This document shows, piece after piece, positions 36,488 through 45,791 of a stretch of 64,000 nt of DNA. Within the stretch, counting starts at the first letter, position 1, and the number at the start of each line of letters is the position of its first letter. Source of the DNA: Actinomadura sp. DC4 (GTDB lineage Bacteria > Actinomycetota > Actinomycetes > Streptosporangiales > Streptosporangiaceae); NCBI RefSeq assembly GCF_030406325.1, contig NZ_JAUEQY010000001.1:434001-498000 (forward strand), read 5' to 3'. The notes beneath the pieces are model-generated. The model searched no databases, was not told where the DNA came from, and saw only the letters and a list, made by a program, of their open reading frames with translations. A program made the position numbers and the translations under genes.

Positions 36488-39067
36488 TCAGTTTCCACCA
36501 AAACAGATGGTCATCACAAGCGATCGGGCAATACCGGGGCATGCCGTCGCGGGGAGCGTGAGGGCCTGGCGCGACCGGATGTCGCGCGATCCGGCGCCGA
36601 GCATGACGAGGTACCTCCCGCCGGCGACCCGCCACGCGTGCGCGGAGGTGTCCCAGGAGGCGAAGGACCGCGGCGTCAGGTGGAAGGTCACGTGCCGGGT
36701 GCGGCCCGGCGCCAGCCGGACCTTGGTGAACCCCTTGAGCTGGGCCGGCGGCTCGTCCGGCGCCCCGACGTAGAGCTGGGGGACCGCGGTGCCGGTGCGG
36801 CGGCCGGTGTTGGTGACGTCCGCGCCGACCGTGACGTCCCCGCCGTGGCGGCGCACGGTGAGATGCCGGTACGCGAACGTCGTGTAGGACAGGCCGTACC
36901 CGAACGGGTACAGCGGCTCGATGTTCTTCTCGTCGTAGTGCCGGTAGCCGACGCGGAGGCCCTCGGAGTAGGTCGCGACGCCGCCCACGCCCGGGTACTG
37001 CTCCGGTGTGCTCGCCGGAGTGTCGGCGAGGCTCCTGGGGAAGGTGATCGGCAGCCGCCCGGACGGGTCGGCGTCGCCGAGCAGCACGTCCGCCGCGGCG
37101 TTGCCGTCCTCCTCACCCGGATACCAGGCCTGCACCACACCGGCCACCTCGCCGGCCCACGGCATCAGCACCGGGCCACCGGTGTTCAGGACCACGACCG
37201 TACGCGGGTTGGCGGCGGCGACCGCCTCGACCAGCCGGTCCTGGTGGCCCGGCAGGGCCAGGCCGGTCCGGTCGATCGCCTCGGTGTCCTTGTTCGCCAC
37301 GAACACCACGGCGGTGTCGGCCCTCTTCGCGGCGGCCACGGCCTCCTCGATCTGGACGTCCGGGGCGTTCGCGGGCGGCGCCCAGGACAGCTCGATCATG
37401 GCCTGGCCGGCCGGCTTGGCCCAGTCGACGCGGATCGGGTGCGGCTGCCCGGCGGTCAGGTGCACGGTGACGGACCTGGTGACGCCGGGGAAGCCGCCGC
37501 CGTTGTCGAGCACGCTCCTGCCGTCCAGGTAGAGCGTCGCGTGCGCGTGGTTGGTGAGGTTGAAGGTGTAGTCGCCGTCGACCGGCGCGGCGAACGTGCC
37601 GCTCCAGCGGACCGACCAGCCGTTCGGCGGCAGGCCCGGCGCGGGGATCCCGCCGGTCGGGTCGGTGTCGATCCACGGGTCGACGCGGGTCAGCGTCGGG
37701 TCGCCGCTCCAGGTGGTGTTGGCGTAGTAGCGGGCGGTCCAGCCGTGCGCGCCGTTCTCGGCGGTCACCGCGTACGAGGGCAGCGCGGGCTGCGGGCCGA
37801 GGTCGACCGGCGGCATGCCCTCGGCGTAGGTCACCTTGACGCCGCGCTTCCGGAACGCCCCCAGCGGGCTGACCTTGTACAGGGGCGCGACGCCGGAGCT
37901 GCCGCCGCCGGTGGCGACCGCGGTGCCCGCGCCGGGGCCGATCAGCGCCACCTCCCTGTCCTTGCGGAGCGGCAGCACCCCGCCGGCGTTCTTCAGCAGG
38001 ACCGTCCCGGCCTCGGCCGCGGCGCGGGAGACGGCGCCGTCGCGCCGCGCGTCGATCGGCGTCGTCGTCTCCGTACGGTCGAAGAGCCCGAATCGGAACA
38101 TCGTGGTGAGGATCCGGTGCACGTGCTCGTCGACGGTGGCGATCGGGACCTGCCCGGACCGCACGGCCGCGATGAGCGGGTCGCCGTAGTGCGCGCCGCT
38201 CGGAAGCTCGAGGTCCAGGCCGCCGGTGGCACAGCGGACCGTGTCGTGGCAGGAGCCGAAGTCGGAGACGACGAACCCCTGGTAGCCCCAGTCGTTCTTC
38301 AGCACGCCATTCAGCAGGTCCTGGTGCTCGCAGGCGTACGCGCCGTTGACCTTGTTCTTGGAGCACATGATCGAGCCGGAGCGCTTCGCGGACTCCTCGA
38401 AGGCCGGCAGGTAGATCTCGTGCAGCGTGCGCTCGTCGATGTGCTCGTCGACGGTGTCGCGGTTCACCTCCTGGTTGTTGGCCAGGTAGTGCTTGGCGTC
38501 GGCGATCACGCCCTGGGACTGGATGCCGTCGATGTTGCCCGCGGCGATCCGCCCGGCGAGATAGGGGTCCTCGCCGTACGCCTCGAACGTGCGCCCGTTG
38601 AGCGGCGTACGGGCGATGTTGATGTCCGGGCCCTCCATCAGGTTGCGCCCGGTGTCGCGGGTCTCGCGGCCCTCGACGACGCCGTACGCGCGTGCCATCG
38701 ACGGGTCGAAGCTCGCCGCCAGGCCGAGCGGCGCGGGCATCGCCGTGGTCTGGGCCTGGACCGGGCCGCTGGAGCCGACGCCGGCCGGCCCGTTGTTGAG
38801 CAGCAGCGCGGGCACGCACAGGCGCGGGACCGGCGGGACCTCGCGGTCGTGGGTGCTGTCGGAGATGGCGTGCATCATGCCGGCCTTCTCCTCCAGGGTC
38901 AGCCGGGCGAGCACGAGGTCGGCGCGGTGGCCGGGCGACAGACGGGTGTCCATCCAGGCGGAGCAGCCGGTATCCGCGGCACGGGCGGGGCCGGCCGCGG
39001 TCAGGCCGGCGAGCGTCAGCACGAGCGCGGCGGCGGCGTGCGCGGTTGTCGGCAAGGGACGCCTCAT
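36488..39067 (-). CDS. Secreted GH3 beta-glucosidase with PA14 insert
   Basis: An 859-residue secreted GH3 enzyme. Residues 1-31 are a signal peptide ending ARAAD. The catalytic domain has PLGLAASFDPSMARAYG, EGPDINIARTPLNGRTFEAYGEDP, KHYLANNQE and the nucleophile Asp269 in GFVVSDFGSCHDT (SDF instead of the commoner SDW). The second alpha/beta sandwich is split by a PA14 domain at about 435-580 (ARYYANTTWSG to FNLTNHAHATLYLDG), and a fibronectin-like C-terminus follows. Enzymes of this layout hydrolyse beta-glucosides and plant saponin or oligosaccharide substrates. It lies 94 bp after the GH18 gene and is probably co-transcribed with it. Confidence 0.92.
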   Translation of the reverse strand: MRRPLPTTAHAAAALVLTLAGLTAAGPARAADTGCSAWMDTRLSPGHRADLVLARLTLEEKAGMMHAISDSTHDREVPPVPRLCVPALLLNNGPAGVGSSGPVQAQTTAMPAPLGLAASFDPSMARAYGVVEGRETRDTGRNLMEGPDINIARTPLNGRTFEAYGEDPYLAGRIAAGNIDGIQSQGVIADAKHYLANNQEVNRDTVDEHIDERTLHEIYLPAFEESAKRSGSIMCSKNKVNGAYACEHQDLLNGVLKNDWGYQGFVVSDFGSCHDTVRCATGGLDLELPSGAHYGDPLIAAVRSGQVPIATVDEHVHRILTTMFRFGLFDRTETTTPIDARRDGAVSRAAAEAGTVLLKNAGGVLPLRKDREVALIGPGAGTAVATGGGSSGVAPLYKVSPLGAFRKRGVKVTYAEGMPPVDLGPQPALPSYAVTAENGAHGWTARYYANTTWSGDPTLTRVDPWIDTDPTGGIPAPGLPPNGWSVRWSGTFAAPVDGDYTFNLTNHAHATLYLDGRSVLDNGGGFPGVTRSVTVHLTAGQPHPIRVDWAKPAGQAMIELSWAPPANAPDVQIEEAVAAAKRADTAVVFVANKDTEAIDRTGLALPGHQDRLVEAVAAANPRTVVVLNTGGPVLMPWAGEVAGVVQAWYPGEEDGNAAADVLLGDADPSGRLPITFPRSLADTPASTPEQYPGVGGVATYSEGLRVGYRHYDEKNIEPLYPFGYGLSYTTFAYRHLTVRRHGGDVTVGADVTNTGRRTGTAVPQLYVGAPDEPPAQLKGFTKVRLAPGRTRHVTFHLTPRSFASWDTSAHAWRVAGGRYLVMLGAGSRDIRSRQALTLPATACPGIARSLVMTICFGGN

Positions 39068-39161
39068 ACGGCGGCACCCCGCCCCGGCACGGTCCCGTGC
39101 GCGGTCGAAACGGTGTACATGATCCTCCTCGGAGATCGTGCCGGAAGCGGGGAACGGCAGA

Positions 39162-40136
39162 TCAGCCGGTGTACTGGGCGAAGATCTTCGTGTAGGCGTA
39201 GGCCGACTGGGAGACGCCGCTGCACGAGTCGCTCGCGCCGCCCGAGGAGCACTGGCGGTCGCGGTTGACCGACCAGAAGGTGAGCCGGGCGATGTGGTGC
39301 GTCTTGGCGTAGGACAGGATCGTGTTGAAGTCGCCGGTGGTGACGGTCTCGTCCGACTCGTCGGTCTTGCCGTTCATCGACGAGATGCCGATGTGGGTGT
39401 AGGCGACCGCGTCGGTGTAGTGGTAGGCGTTCTTGACCGCGTTCTTCAGCCCGTCCGCGGCGGCGGTGCTGACGCTGCCCATCGATCCGCTGTGGCCGCC
39501 GAGGTCGAACGGCATGACCACCCAGCCGTCGTTGGCGAGCCCCGCGGCGGCGCCCTTGTTGATCAGGTCGGCGCCGTCCGAGTCCGGGCCGCTGGGCGTC
39601 GTGCCCATCGTGACGTAGGTCTTGATCCCGGAGTTGTTGGCCTTGACCGTCTTCAGGGCGTTGACGACGCGCTGCCGTACGGTGGCGTTGGACATCTCGG
39701 TGGCCTCGATGTCGATGTCGATGGCCTTGAGCTTGTAGGCGTCGATGACCTTCTGGTACGCCCCGGCCAGCGCGGACGCGCTGGAGCAGTGCTCGCCGAG
39801 CTTGTTGCCGCTCCACCCGCCGAAGGAGACGACGACGTCGCCGCCGGCCGAGCGGATGGAGTTGATGGCCGACTGGTCGGACCCGCCGGTCAGTGCCCGG
39901 CCGCCGTCCCACTTGGGGTTGCAGCCGCCGTCTGACAGCATGAACGCCAGTGTCAGCCATTTCACGCCGGTCGCCGACATCACCGTCGTCGGCGGCTGCG
40001 GGCTGCCCCAGCCGAGATACTCATACGGTGCCACGGCGACGCCGGGTGAGGCGGCGTGGCCCGGCGTCGCGACGGTCACCTGGGCGGCGAGCGCGAGCGT
40101 CGCCGCGGCGAACACGGTTCGTGCGCGTGCGTGCAC
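39162..40136 (-). CDS. Secreted GH18 chitinase-like enzyme
   Basis: A 324-residue secreted protein. A signal peptide ends HAAS. The GH18 active-site motif is present as Asp140-Ile-Asp142-Ile-Glu144 (AIDIDIEATE), with the preceding strand VVVSFGGWSG. There is no separate chitin-binding module. It belongs to the short GH18 group that includes single-domain chitinases and endo-beta-N-acetylglucosaminidase-like proteins; the substrate is probably chitin-type GlcNAc polymer. GTG 40136 is chosen because GGAAGGGG lies 5-6 bp upstream; an earlier in-frame GTG would place that ribosome-binding site inside the gene. A perfect palindrome lies 70 bp upstream. Confidence 0.88.
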   Translation of the reverse strand: MHARARTVFAAATLALAAQVTVATPGHAASPGVAVAPYEYLGWGSPQPPTTVMSATGVKWLTLAFMLSDGGCNPKWDGGRALTGGSDQSAINSIRSAGGDVVVSFGGWSGNKLGEHCSSASALAGAYQKVIDAYKLKAIDIDIEATEMSNATVRQRVVNALKTVKANNSGIKTYVTMGTTPSGPDSDGADLINKGAAAGLANDGWVVMPFDLGGHSGSMGSVSTAAADGLKNAVKNAYHYTDAVAYTHIGISSMNGKTDESDETVTTGDFNTILSYAKTHHIARLTFWSVNRDRQCSSGGASDSCSGVSQSAYAYTKIFAQYTG

Positions 40137-40205
40137 GGAGTCCCCTTCCACCGGTACGGCGCGGCCCCCGACACGCGCTCGTCCGGCTGTCCGAGTGCGG
40201 TCCCC

Positions 40206-40226
40206 GGTTAGGAAACCTTCCTAACC
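40206..40226. promoter_or_regulatory. Perfect inverted repeat upstream of GH18-GH3, likely operator
   Basis: GGTTAGGAA and TTCCTAACC form two perfect 9-bp arms around a 3-bp spacer (ACC). The site is 70 bp upstream of the GH18 start and 136 bp before the FadR-type regulator gene, in the divergent intergenic region. TTAGGAAA-type palindromes upstream of secreted hydrolase genes are familiar in actinomycetes. Repression or sugar-responsive control is inferred. Confidence 0.65.
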
Positions 40227-40361
40227 ATCGACAGACGGAACCACGGCTGTAAGCCGGAGTCAAGTGATGGTCAAGGCGTGGCCGGTGTGGGCCACCCGGC
40301 ACTGCTGGAAGCGCGGAGCGGTCCAGGGGTGTTGACCTGAGGAGCCTTAGGGAGGGCCTGC

Positions 40362-41033
40362 ATGCCGATCACGGACGAGGCGATCGAAAAGATCAAGGGG
40401 ATGATCGTGTCCGGCGAGCTGCGGCCCGGCGACCGGCTCCCGAAGGAGGCCGACCTCGCCGCCCAGCTCGGGCTGTCCCGCAACTCCCTGCGCGAGGCCG
40501 TACGCGCGCTGTCGCTGGTCCGGATCCTCGACGTGCGCCAGGGCGACGGCACGTACGTCACGAGCCTGGAGCCCAAGGCCCTGCTCGACGGCCTCAGCTT
40601 CATCGTCGACCTGCACCACGACGCCACCGTGCTGGAGTTCTTCGAGGTCCGCCGGATCCTGGAGCCCGCGGCGACCGCGCTGGCGGCCCACCAGATCGAG
40701 CTGGAGGCCGTGGCGTCCCTGCGAGACCACCTCACCAAGGTCACCGACGAGTCGTCGGTGGAGGACCTGGTGGAGAACGACCTGGAGTTCCACCGCCGCA
40801 TCGCCGAGGCGGCCGGCAACTCCGTGCTGTACTCCCTGGTCGACTCGCTGTGCGGCCCGACCATCCGGGCGCGGGTCTGGCGCGGCCTCACCCAGGAGGG
40901 CGCACTGAAGCGCACCCTCGACGAGCACCACGCGATCCTCGACGCGCTCGCGAGCCGCCAGGCCGACGTGGCCCGCGCCCTGGCCACGGTGCACATCGCG
41001 GGCGTGGAGCAGTGGCTGCGCAAGGTGCTGTGA
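40362..41033 (+). CDS. FadR-family GntR transcriptional regulator
   Basis: A 223-residue regulator. Residues 5-70 are the GntR winged helix (SGELRPGDRLPKEADLAAQL, GLSRNSLREAVRALSLVRIL, RQGDGTYV) and 85-220 the FCD ligand domain with Asp/His positions in VENDLEFHRRIAEAAGN and LDEHHAILDAL. FadR-type FCD regulators typically respond to small organic acids or sugar acids through a bound metal. GGGAGGG lies 6 bp before the ATG. It diverges from the GH18-GH3 genes and could control them through the palindrome between them, though that palindrome is not a classic FadR box. Confidence 0.88.
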   Translation: MPITDEAIEKIKGMIVSGELRPGDRLPKEADLAAQLGLSRNSLREAVRALSLVRILDVRQGDGTYVTSLEPKALLDGLSFIVDLHHDATVLEFFEVRRILEPAATALAAHQIELEAVASLRDHLTKVTDESSVEDLVENDLEFHRRIAEAAGNSVLYSLVDSLCGPTIRARVWRGLTQEGALKRTLDEHHAILDALASRQADVARALATVHIAGVEQWLRKVL

Positions 41034-41062
41034 TCAGGGCCGGAAGAAATCTCCCGATCGGT

Positions 41063-41091
41063 TGAACCCTCTTCGCCGCTCCGTCCGTACA
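41063..41091 (+). promoter_or_regulatory. ECF-type promoter of the sigma/anti-sigma operon
   Basis: TGAACC at 41063-41068 and CGTACA at 41086-41091 are separated by 17 bp, the spacing and -35 sequence of ECF promoters in the SigL/SigK class. The site is 34 bp before ATG 41125, so the sigma factor probably transcribes its own gene. Confidence 0.6.
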
Positions 41092-41124
41092 CGTGGGTGA
41101 CATCGACGACGGACGGAATGACCC

Positions 41125-41829
41125 ATGGGCACGCCCGACCTCGCGTACGCGCCCGTTCACACGAACCGCGCGGACGTCTGGCGTACCGCCGCGCCCGGAT
41201 CTAAGGTTGATCGTTCCCTCCCGACCGTCCGGAGCGTCATGGCCTTCCCCGGTTCCCGCGGCAAGACGAAGAGACGCGGCCTCGTGGGGCGGCTGCGCCC
41301 TGTCACTGACACAGTCACCGAGGCCGACGACGAACTCGCCATCGCCGAGCTGTACCGCGAGTACCACCGGCCGCTGCTGTCCATCGTCGTCCGGCAGACC
41401 GGGGGCGACCGGCAGTGGGCCGAGGACGTCGTCCAGGAGACGATGATCCGCGCGTGGCGGAGCATGGACCAGCTCGACCCCGACTCGGGCAGCCTGATGC
41501 CCTGGCTCGCCACCGTCGCGCGCCGCATCGTGATCGACGACCGGCGCCGCCGGGGCGCCCGCCCGCAGGAGGCCGGCGAGGCGGCTCTCGAGTCGGTGCC
41601 GAGCGCGGACGGTACCGAAGACGTCCTGCGCACCGTCGTGGTGACCGAGGCGCTGCGGGAGCTGAGCGCGGCGCACCGGGAGATCCTCAACGAGACGATC
41701 CTGCGCGACCGCACCGTGAACCAGGCCGCCGAGGCGCTGGGCATCCCCGTCGGCACCGTCAAGTCACGGGTGTACTACGCGGTCCGGGCGCTGCGCGTCG
41801 TACTGGAGGAGAAGGGGGTGACGGCGTGA
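41125..41829 (+). CDS. ECF sigma factor (SigL/SigK-like)
   Basis: A sigma-70 family protein of 234 residues from ATG 41125, or 196 from ATG 41239, which has CGGAG close upstream and lacks the unusual leader. Region 2 is AIAELYREYHRPLLSIVVRQ to AEDVVQETMIRAWRSMDQLD, ending WLATVARRIVIDDRRRR; region 4 is LRELSAAHREILNETILRDR and GIPVGTVKSRVYYAVRALR. There is no region 1 or large 3. It is translationally coupled (GTGA) to a zinc anti-sigma factor, as in the mycobacterial SigL-RslA pair. A TGAACC-17-CGTACA promoter in front suggests autoregulation. Confidence 0.9.
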   Translation: MGTPDLAYAPVHTNRADVWRTAAPGSKVDRSLPTVRSVMAFPGSRGKTKRRGLVGRLRPVTDTVTEADDELAIAELYREYHRPLLSIVVRQTGGDRQWAEDVVQETMIRAWRSMDQLDPDSGSLMPWLATVARRIVIDDRRRRGARPQEAGEAALESVPSADGTEDVLRTVVVTEALRELSAAHREILNETILRDRTVNQAAEALGIPVGTVKSRVYYAVRALRVVLEEKGVTA

Positions 41830-42560
41830 TCGACCGCATCGACGATGAGGTGACCGAGCACACGGACGTCGGGGCGTACGCCCTCGGCCTGCTCGAAGAG
41901 GAGGACCGGCTGGCCTTCGAGGCCCACCTGGCCGGCTGTGACCAGTGCACGCACGAGCTCGCCGGTTTCTCCGGCATGCGCGAGCTTCTCGTCGGGCTGG
42001 GCCCGGTCGAGAGCGACGCCGAGGACATGCCGCCTCCCCCCGCCGGCTCCGGCGACCTGGGCGACCTGCTCCGCCGCCGGAAGACCGCCGCGCGCCGGCA
42101 GCGCCGCGGCACCGCCTTCCTGGGGCTCGCGGCCGGCGTCGCGCTGCTCGCCGGCGGCGTCACCGTCGGCGCCACCGTGGCCGGCAACGGCGCGTACTCC
42201 GGCCACGACCACGGCAACGTCCCCGGCGACCTGCTCGCCTGGGGAGAGACCAAGCACGCCACGAACCCGGCGACGGGCGTCAAGGGCATCGTCGCGATGG
42301 AGAACAAGGGCTGGGGCACCCACATCGCCCTGGACCTCACCCACGTCAAGGGCCCGCTGACCTGCGAGATGATCGCCGTCTCCAAGAGCGGCGCGCCGCA
42401 CGTCGTGACCGAGTGGGCCGTCCCGCCCCCGGGGTACGGCGAGCCCGGTGGCCCCGACCACCTCCAGGTGCACGGCGGCACGGCGCTGCGCCGGTCCGAC
42501 CTGGCGCGCTTCGAGGTGCGCGACCAGAACGGAAGGACGCTTCTCACGATTCCGGTCTGA
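41826..42560 (+). CDS. Zinc-binding anti-sigma factor (RslA/RsrA-type ZAS)
   Basis: A 244-residue membrane-anchored anti-sigma factor. The ZAS motif is His34-x3-Cys38-x2-Cys41 in [15 protein letters not shown], after an acidic N-terminus. A single membrane segment follows at about 95-118 ([20 protein letters not shown]). The extracytoplasmic part is a beta-rich domain (ending [17 protein letters not shown]), like the C-terminal domain of RskA-type proteins. The start is the GTG at 41826 that overlaps the sigma stop. Release of the sigma factor by redox change at the zinc site or by regulated proteolysis is the expected mechanism. Confidence 0.88.
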   Translation: MIDRIDDEVTEHTDVGAYALGLLEEEDRLAFEAHLAGCDQCTHELAGFSGMRELLVGLGPVESDAEDMPPPPAGSGDLGDLLRRRKTAARRQRRGTAFLGLAAGVALLAGGVTVGATVAGNGAYSGHDHGNVPGDLLAWGETKHATNPATGVKGIVAMENKGWGTHIALDLTHVKGPLTCEMIAVSKSGAPHVVTEWAVPPPGYGEPGGPDHLQVHGGTALRRSDLARFEVRDQNGRTLLTIPV

Positions 42561-42636
42561 TCCTTGTCTGGATCGCACGGCGCTGTGCCGACAGACTGTG
42601 TACGGACTATCTGCTCTGGCCGGGAGGTCTGTACCC

Positions 42637-44034
42637 ATGTACGACTTTGACTTTCTTGTACTCGGCTCCGGTCCGGGAGGCCAGAAGGCGGCGATCGCCG
42701 CGGCGAAGCTGGGCAGGCGGGTCGCGATCGTGGAGAAGCGGCACATGGTGGGCGGTGTCTGCATCAACACCGGCACCATCCCGTCGAAGACGCTTCGCGA
42801 GGCGGTCCTCTACCTGACCGGGCTCAACCAGCGTGACCTGTACGGCGCGAGCTATCGCGTGAAGGACGAGATCACGGTCGCCGACCTCGGGATGCGCACG
42901 CAGCACGTGATCGGGCGCGAGGTCCAGGTGATCCGCAGCCAGCTCAGCCGCAACGACGTGACCATGCTGGAGGGCACCGGCCGGTTCCTGGACGAGCACA
43001 CGATCGGCGTCGGCGAGGAGAAGAAGGTCACCGCCGAGAAGATCGTGATCGCGACGGGGACGTCGCCGGCCCGCCCGGCCAGCGTGGAGTTCGATGACCG
43101 TACGGTCATCGACTCCGACGCGATCCTGCACCTCGACCAGGTGCCCAAGACACTCGTCGTGGTCGGCGCGGGCGTCATCGGCATCGAGTACGCCTCGATG
43201 TTCGCCGCCCTCGGCACCAAGGTGACCGTGGTCGAGCGCCGCGAGCGGATGCTGGAGTTCTGCGACCTGGAGATCGTCGAGGCGCTGAAGTACCACCTGC
43301 GGGACCTGGCCGTGACGTTCCGCTTCGGCGAGACCGTAGCCGCGGTCGAACGGCGCCCGCACGGGGCGCTGACCGTACTCGAGAGCGGCAAGAAGATCCC
43401 GGCGAACTGCGTGATGTACTCGGCGGGGCGCCAGGGCAAGACCACCGAGCTGAACCTGGACGTGGCGGGCCTCACCGCGGACGACCGGGGCCGCATCTCG
43501 GTCGATGAGTACTACCGCACCGAGGTGCCGCACATCTACGCGGTCGGCGACGTGATCGGCTTCCCCGCGCTGGCCGCGACCTCGATGGAACAGGGCCGGC
43601 TGGCCGCCCAGCACGCGTTCGGCGAACCGGTCGCGGACATGCAGGAACTCCAGCCGATCGGCATCTACACGATCCCGGAGATCAGCTTCGTCGGAAAGTC
43701 GGAGGACGACCTGACGCGGGAGAAGATCCCGTTCGAGGTCGGCATCTCACGCTATCGGGAGCTGGCGCGGGGGCAGATCATCGGCGACTCGTACGGGATG
43801 CTGAAGCTGCTGGTCTCCCCGGAGGACCGGCGGCTGCTGGGCATCCACGTGTTCGGCACCGGCGCGACGGAACTCGTGCACATCGGCCAGACGGTGATGG
43901 GCTGCGGGGGAACGGTCGACTACCTGGTCAATGCGGTCTTCAACTACCCGACGCTGGCCGAGTCGTACAAGGTCGCCGCCCTCGACGCGATGAACAAGAT
44001 CCGCGCGATCACCGAGCTCACCGCCGAGATGTGA
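42637..44034 (+). CDS. sthA: Soluble pyridine nucleotide transhydrogenase
   Basis: A 465-residue flavoprotein of the class I disulfide oxidoreductase fold. The FAD motif is GSGPGG at 11-16, the NAD(P) motif [20 protein letters not shown], and [20 protein letters not shown] the second FAD contact. The redox-cysteine region is [12 protein letters not shown]: Cys42 is kept but the second cysteine of lipoamide dehydrogenases is Thr47, which is the diagnostic feature of SthA-type (Si-specific) transhydrogenases. It would exchange reducing equivalents between NADPH and NAD+. CGGGAGGTC lies before the ATG. It appears monocistronic. Confidence 0.92.
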   Translation: MYDFDFLVLGSGPGGQKAAIAAAKLGRRVAIVEKRHMVGGVCINTGTIPSKTLREAVLYLTGLNQRDLYGASYRVKDEITVADLGMRTQHVIGREVQVIRSQLSRNDVTMLEGTGRFLDEHTIGVGEEKKVTAEKIVIATGTSPARPASVEFDDRTVIDSDAILHLDQVPKTLVVVGAGVIGIEYASMFAALGTKVTVVERRERMLEFCDLEIVEALKYHLRDLAVTFRFGETVAAVERRPHGALTVLESGKKIPANCVMYSAGRQGKTTELNLDVAGLTADDRGRISVDEYYRTEVPHIYAVGDVIGFPALAATSMEQGRLAAQHAFGEPVADMQELQPIGIYTIPEISFVGKSEDDLTREKIPFEVGISRYRELARGQIIGDSYGMLKLLVSPEDRRLLGIHVFGTGATELVHIGQTVMGCGGTVDYLVNAVFNYPTLAESYKVAALDAMNKIRAITELTAEM

Positions 44035-44082
44035 CCACGCCGTGCCGACCGCCGGGACTCGCTGCGGACCCGGCCGGCGAGG

Positions 44083-44952
44083 TCAGCCGGTGCTCTCGCG
44101 CGCCGTCCTGACGAACCAGGTGATCCAGGGCGACCGCGCGCCCGCCGGCCACAGGGCCAGAGTCCGGTACGGCGCCGCGTCGCGTACCGGGCGGTAGGTC
44201 ACGTCGGGCCGGACGTTCCTCGCGGCCAGTGAGGCGGGCACCAGTGCGGCGGCCTGGCCCAGTGCGATCACCTCCAGCAGTTGGGCGATGTCTCGTACGA
44301 GCGGGCCGTCGGCCGGCCGATCCGGATTTCCCAGCCAGAAGTCGTGGTCGAGGACGGCCCGGCCGCTCCATCGGGGCGCCGGCTCGCCGGCCAGGTCGGC
44401 GGTGCCGAGGACGTCGCGTACGGCCAGCCCGTGTCCGGCGGCGAGCGCCGCGACGCGCGGTTCGGTCCACAGCAGCTCGGTGTCGAGGCCGTGGCCGTCG
44501 AAGCAGCCGGCGATCGCCACGTCCGCGCGCCCGTCGCGGACCATGTCGGCCTGTTCCCCGAATCCGCTCACCACGACCCGGAGCTCCGGCGCGTCCGGAT
44601 CCGTACGGGACCGTTCGCGGACCCGCCGCAGCGACTCCGTGGCCACCCCCGGCTTGGCGGTGACCACGAGGCGCGCGCCGGGAAGGCCCGCACGCCGAGT
44701 CCGGCGTACCGCCGAGTCGAGGGCGCCGAGGACGACGGAGGCTTCCTCGACCAGGGTCTCGCCCGCCCGGGTCAGCGTCAGCCGGTGCACGGTGCGGTCG
44801 AACAGGGCGACACCGAGCCGGCGCTCCAGCTGACGTATGGCCCGGGACAGCGGCGGCTGAGCGATGCCGAGCCGTTCGGCCGCGCGGGTGATGTTCAGCT
44901 CCTCGGCGACGGCGCAGAAGTAGCGCAGCTCACGGATCTCCGGCTCCGGCAT
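44083..44952 (-). CDS. LysR-family transcriptional regulator
   Basis: A 289-residue LysR regulator. The N-terminal HTH reads IRELRYFCAVAEELNITRAA then LGIAQPPLSRAIRQLERRLG; the C-terminal effector-binding domain is LysR-substrate-like. ATG 44952 is chosen because the frame extension upstream crosses the divergent promoter and is unlike protein. It is divergent from an SDR gene with 71 bp between starts, the usual arrangement for a LysR regulator and its target. Confidence 0.9.
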   Translation of the reverse strand: MPEPEIRELRYFCAVAEELNITRAAERLGIAQPPLSRAIRQLERRLGVALFDRTVHRLTLTRAGETLVEEASVVLGALDSAVRRTRRAGLPGARLVVTAKPGVATESLRRVRERSRTDPDAPELRVVVSGFGEQADMVRDGRADVAIAGCFDGHGLDTELLWTEPRVAALAAGHGLAVRDVLGTADLAGEPAPRWSGRAVLDHDFWLGNPDRPADGPLVRDIAQLLEVIALGQAAALVPASLAARNVRPDVTYRPVRDAAPYRTLALWPAGARSPWITWFVRTARESTG

Positions 44953-44959
44953 ACCGCCA

Positions 44960-44977
44960 GGGTATGGGGCCCTACCC
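44960..44977. promoter_or_regulatory. Candidate LysR binding site between divergent genes
   Basis: GGGTA-N8-TACCC, with 5-bp perfect arms and a GC-rich centre GGGGCCC, lies 8 bp upstream of the LysR start and about 47 bp upstream of the SDR start. Its position fits a site for the adjacent regulator acting on both genes. Confidence 0.4.
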
Positions 44978-45023
44978 ACTCGCTCTTTCCCTTCCGGAGG
45001 CCCGGGCTGCTGGAGTGGGGGGC

Positions 45024-45791
45024 ATGAACGCGAATGACGTGGCACTGGTCACCGGCGCCAACAAGGGCATCGGCCGGCAGATCGTCCACCGCCTCGCCGA
45101 GCACGGCCTCACCGTGTACCTCGGCGCCCGTAGCCCGGAACGCGGCCGATGGGCCGTCGAGGAACTGAGGACGGAAACGGCCACGGTCCCCGGCGGGCCC
45201 GACATCCGGTTCGTGCCACTCGACGTGACCGACCGAGGATCGGCCGAGGCGGCCATCACCACCATCGAGGCCGAGGCGGGACGCCTGGACGTGCTCGTCA
45301 ACAACGCCGGGATCATGACCGAGTGGGAGGTCCGGGCCGCCGACGTCACGGCCACGCGACTCCGCGAGACCTACGAGGTCAACGTCTTCGGCGTCGTCAC
45401 GGTGACCTCGGCCTGCCTGCCGCTGCTCCGCCGCTCTCACAACCCGCGGATCGTCAACGTGTCGAGCGGGCTGGGCTCACTCACCCTTCTGAGCGACCCG
45501 GCGAGCCCCCTCTCCGCTCGCGCGTCCCTCGCCTACAGTTCGTCCAAGGCCGCGCTCAACGCCCTCACACTGATCTACGCCGACGCCCTGCGTGCCGACG
45601 GCATCAAGGTCAACGCCGCCGGCCCGGGCCTGGTGCCGACCGACCAGAACGCCGCCGCGCCCTTCCCTCGCGGCGACCGCACCACCGCCGATGGCGCCCT
45701 CGTCCCGGCCCTCCTCGCGACCATCCCCGCCGACGGCCCCACCGGCGTCTTCCGCGGACCGGACTCGCTGGACGACGTCATCCCGTGGTGA
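45024..45791 (+). CDS. SDR-family NAD(P)-dependent oxidoreductase
   Basis: A 255-residue classical short-chain dehydrogenase. The cofactor motif TGANKGIG is at 10-17, NNAG at about 92-95, the catalytic Ser lies in NVSSGLGSL and Tyr-x3-Lys in LAYSSSKAAL. NKGIG and YLGARSPERG, with Arg residues after strand 2, suggest NADPH preference. Such proteins reduce carbonyls of diverse substrates. ATG 45024 is preceded by GAGTGGGGGG. The product ends at GPDSLDDVIPW, and its stop overlaps by 4 bp the start of the pseudogene that follows. Confidence 0.9.
   Translation: MNANDVALVTGANKGIGRQIVHRLAEHGLTVYLGARSPERGRWAVEELRTETATVPGGPDIRFVPLDVTDRGSAEAAITTIEAEAGRLDVLVNNAGIMTEWEVRAADVTATRLRETYEVNVFGVVTVTSACLPLLRRSHNPRIVNVSSGLGSLTLLSDPASPLSARASLAYSSSKAALNALTLIYADALRADGIKVNAAGPGLVPTDQNAAAPFPRGDRTTADGALVPALLATIPADGPTGVFRGPDSLDDVIPW

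Noticed and set aside
36413-39268. 951-codon open frame on the plus strand opposite the GH3 gene
   Set aside because: Antisense shadow of the GH3 gene; no motif, Arg/Gly/Val-rich, and the opposite strand has an unmistakable GH3 protein.
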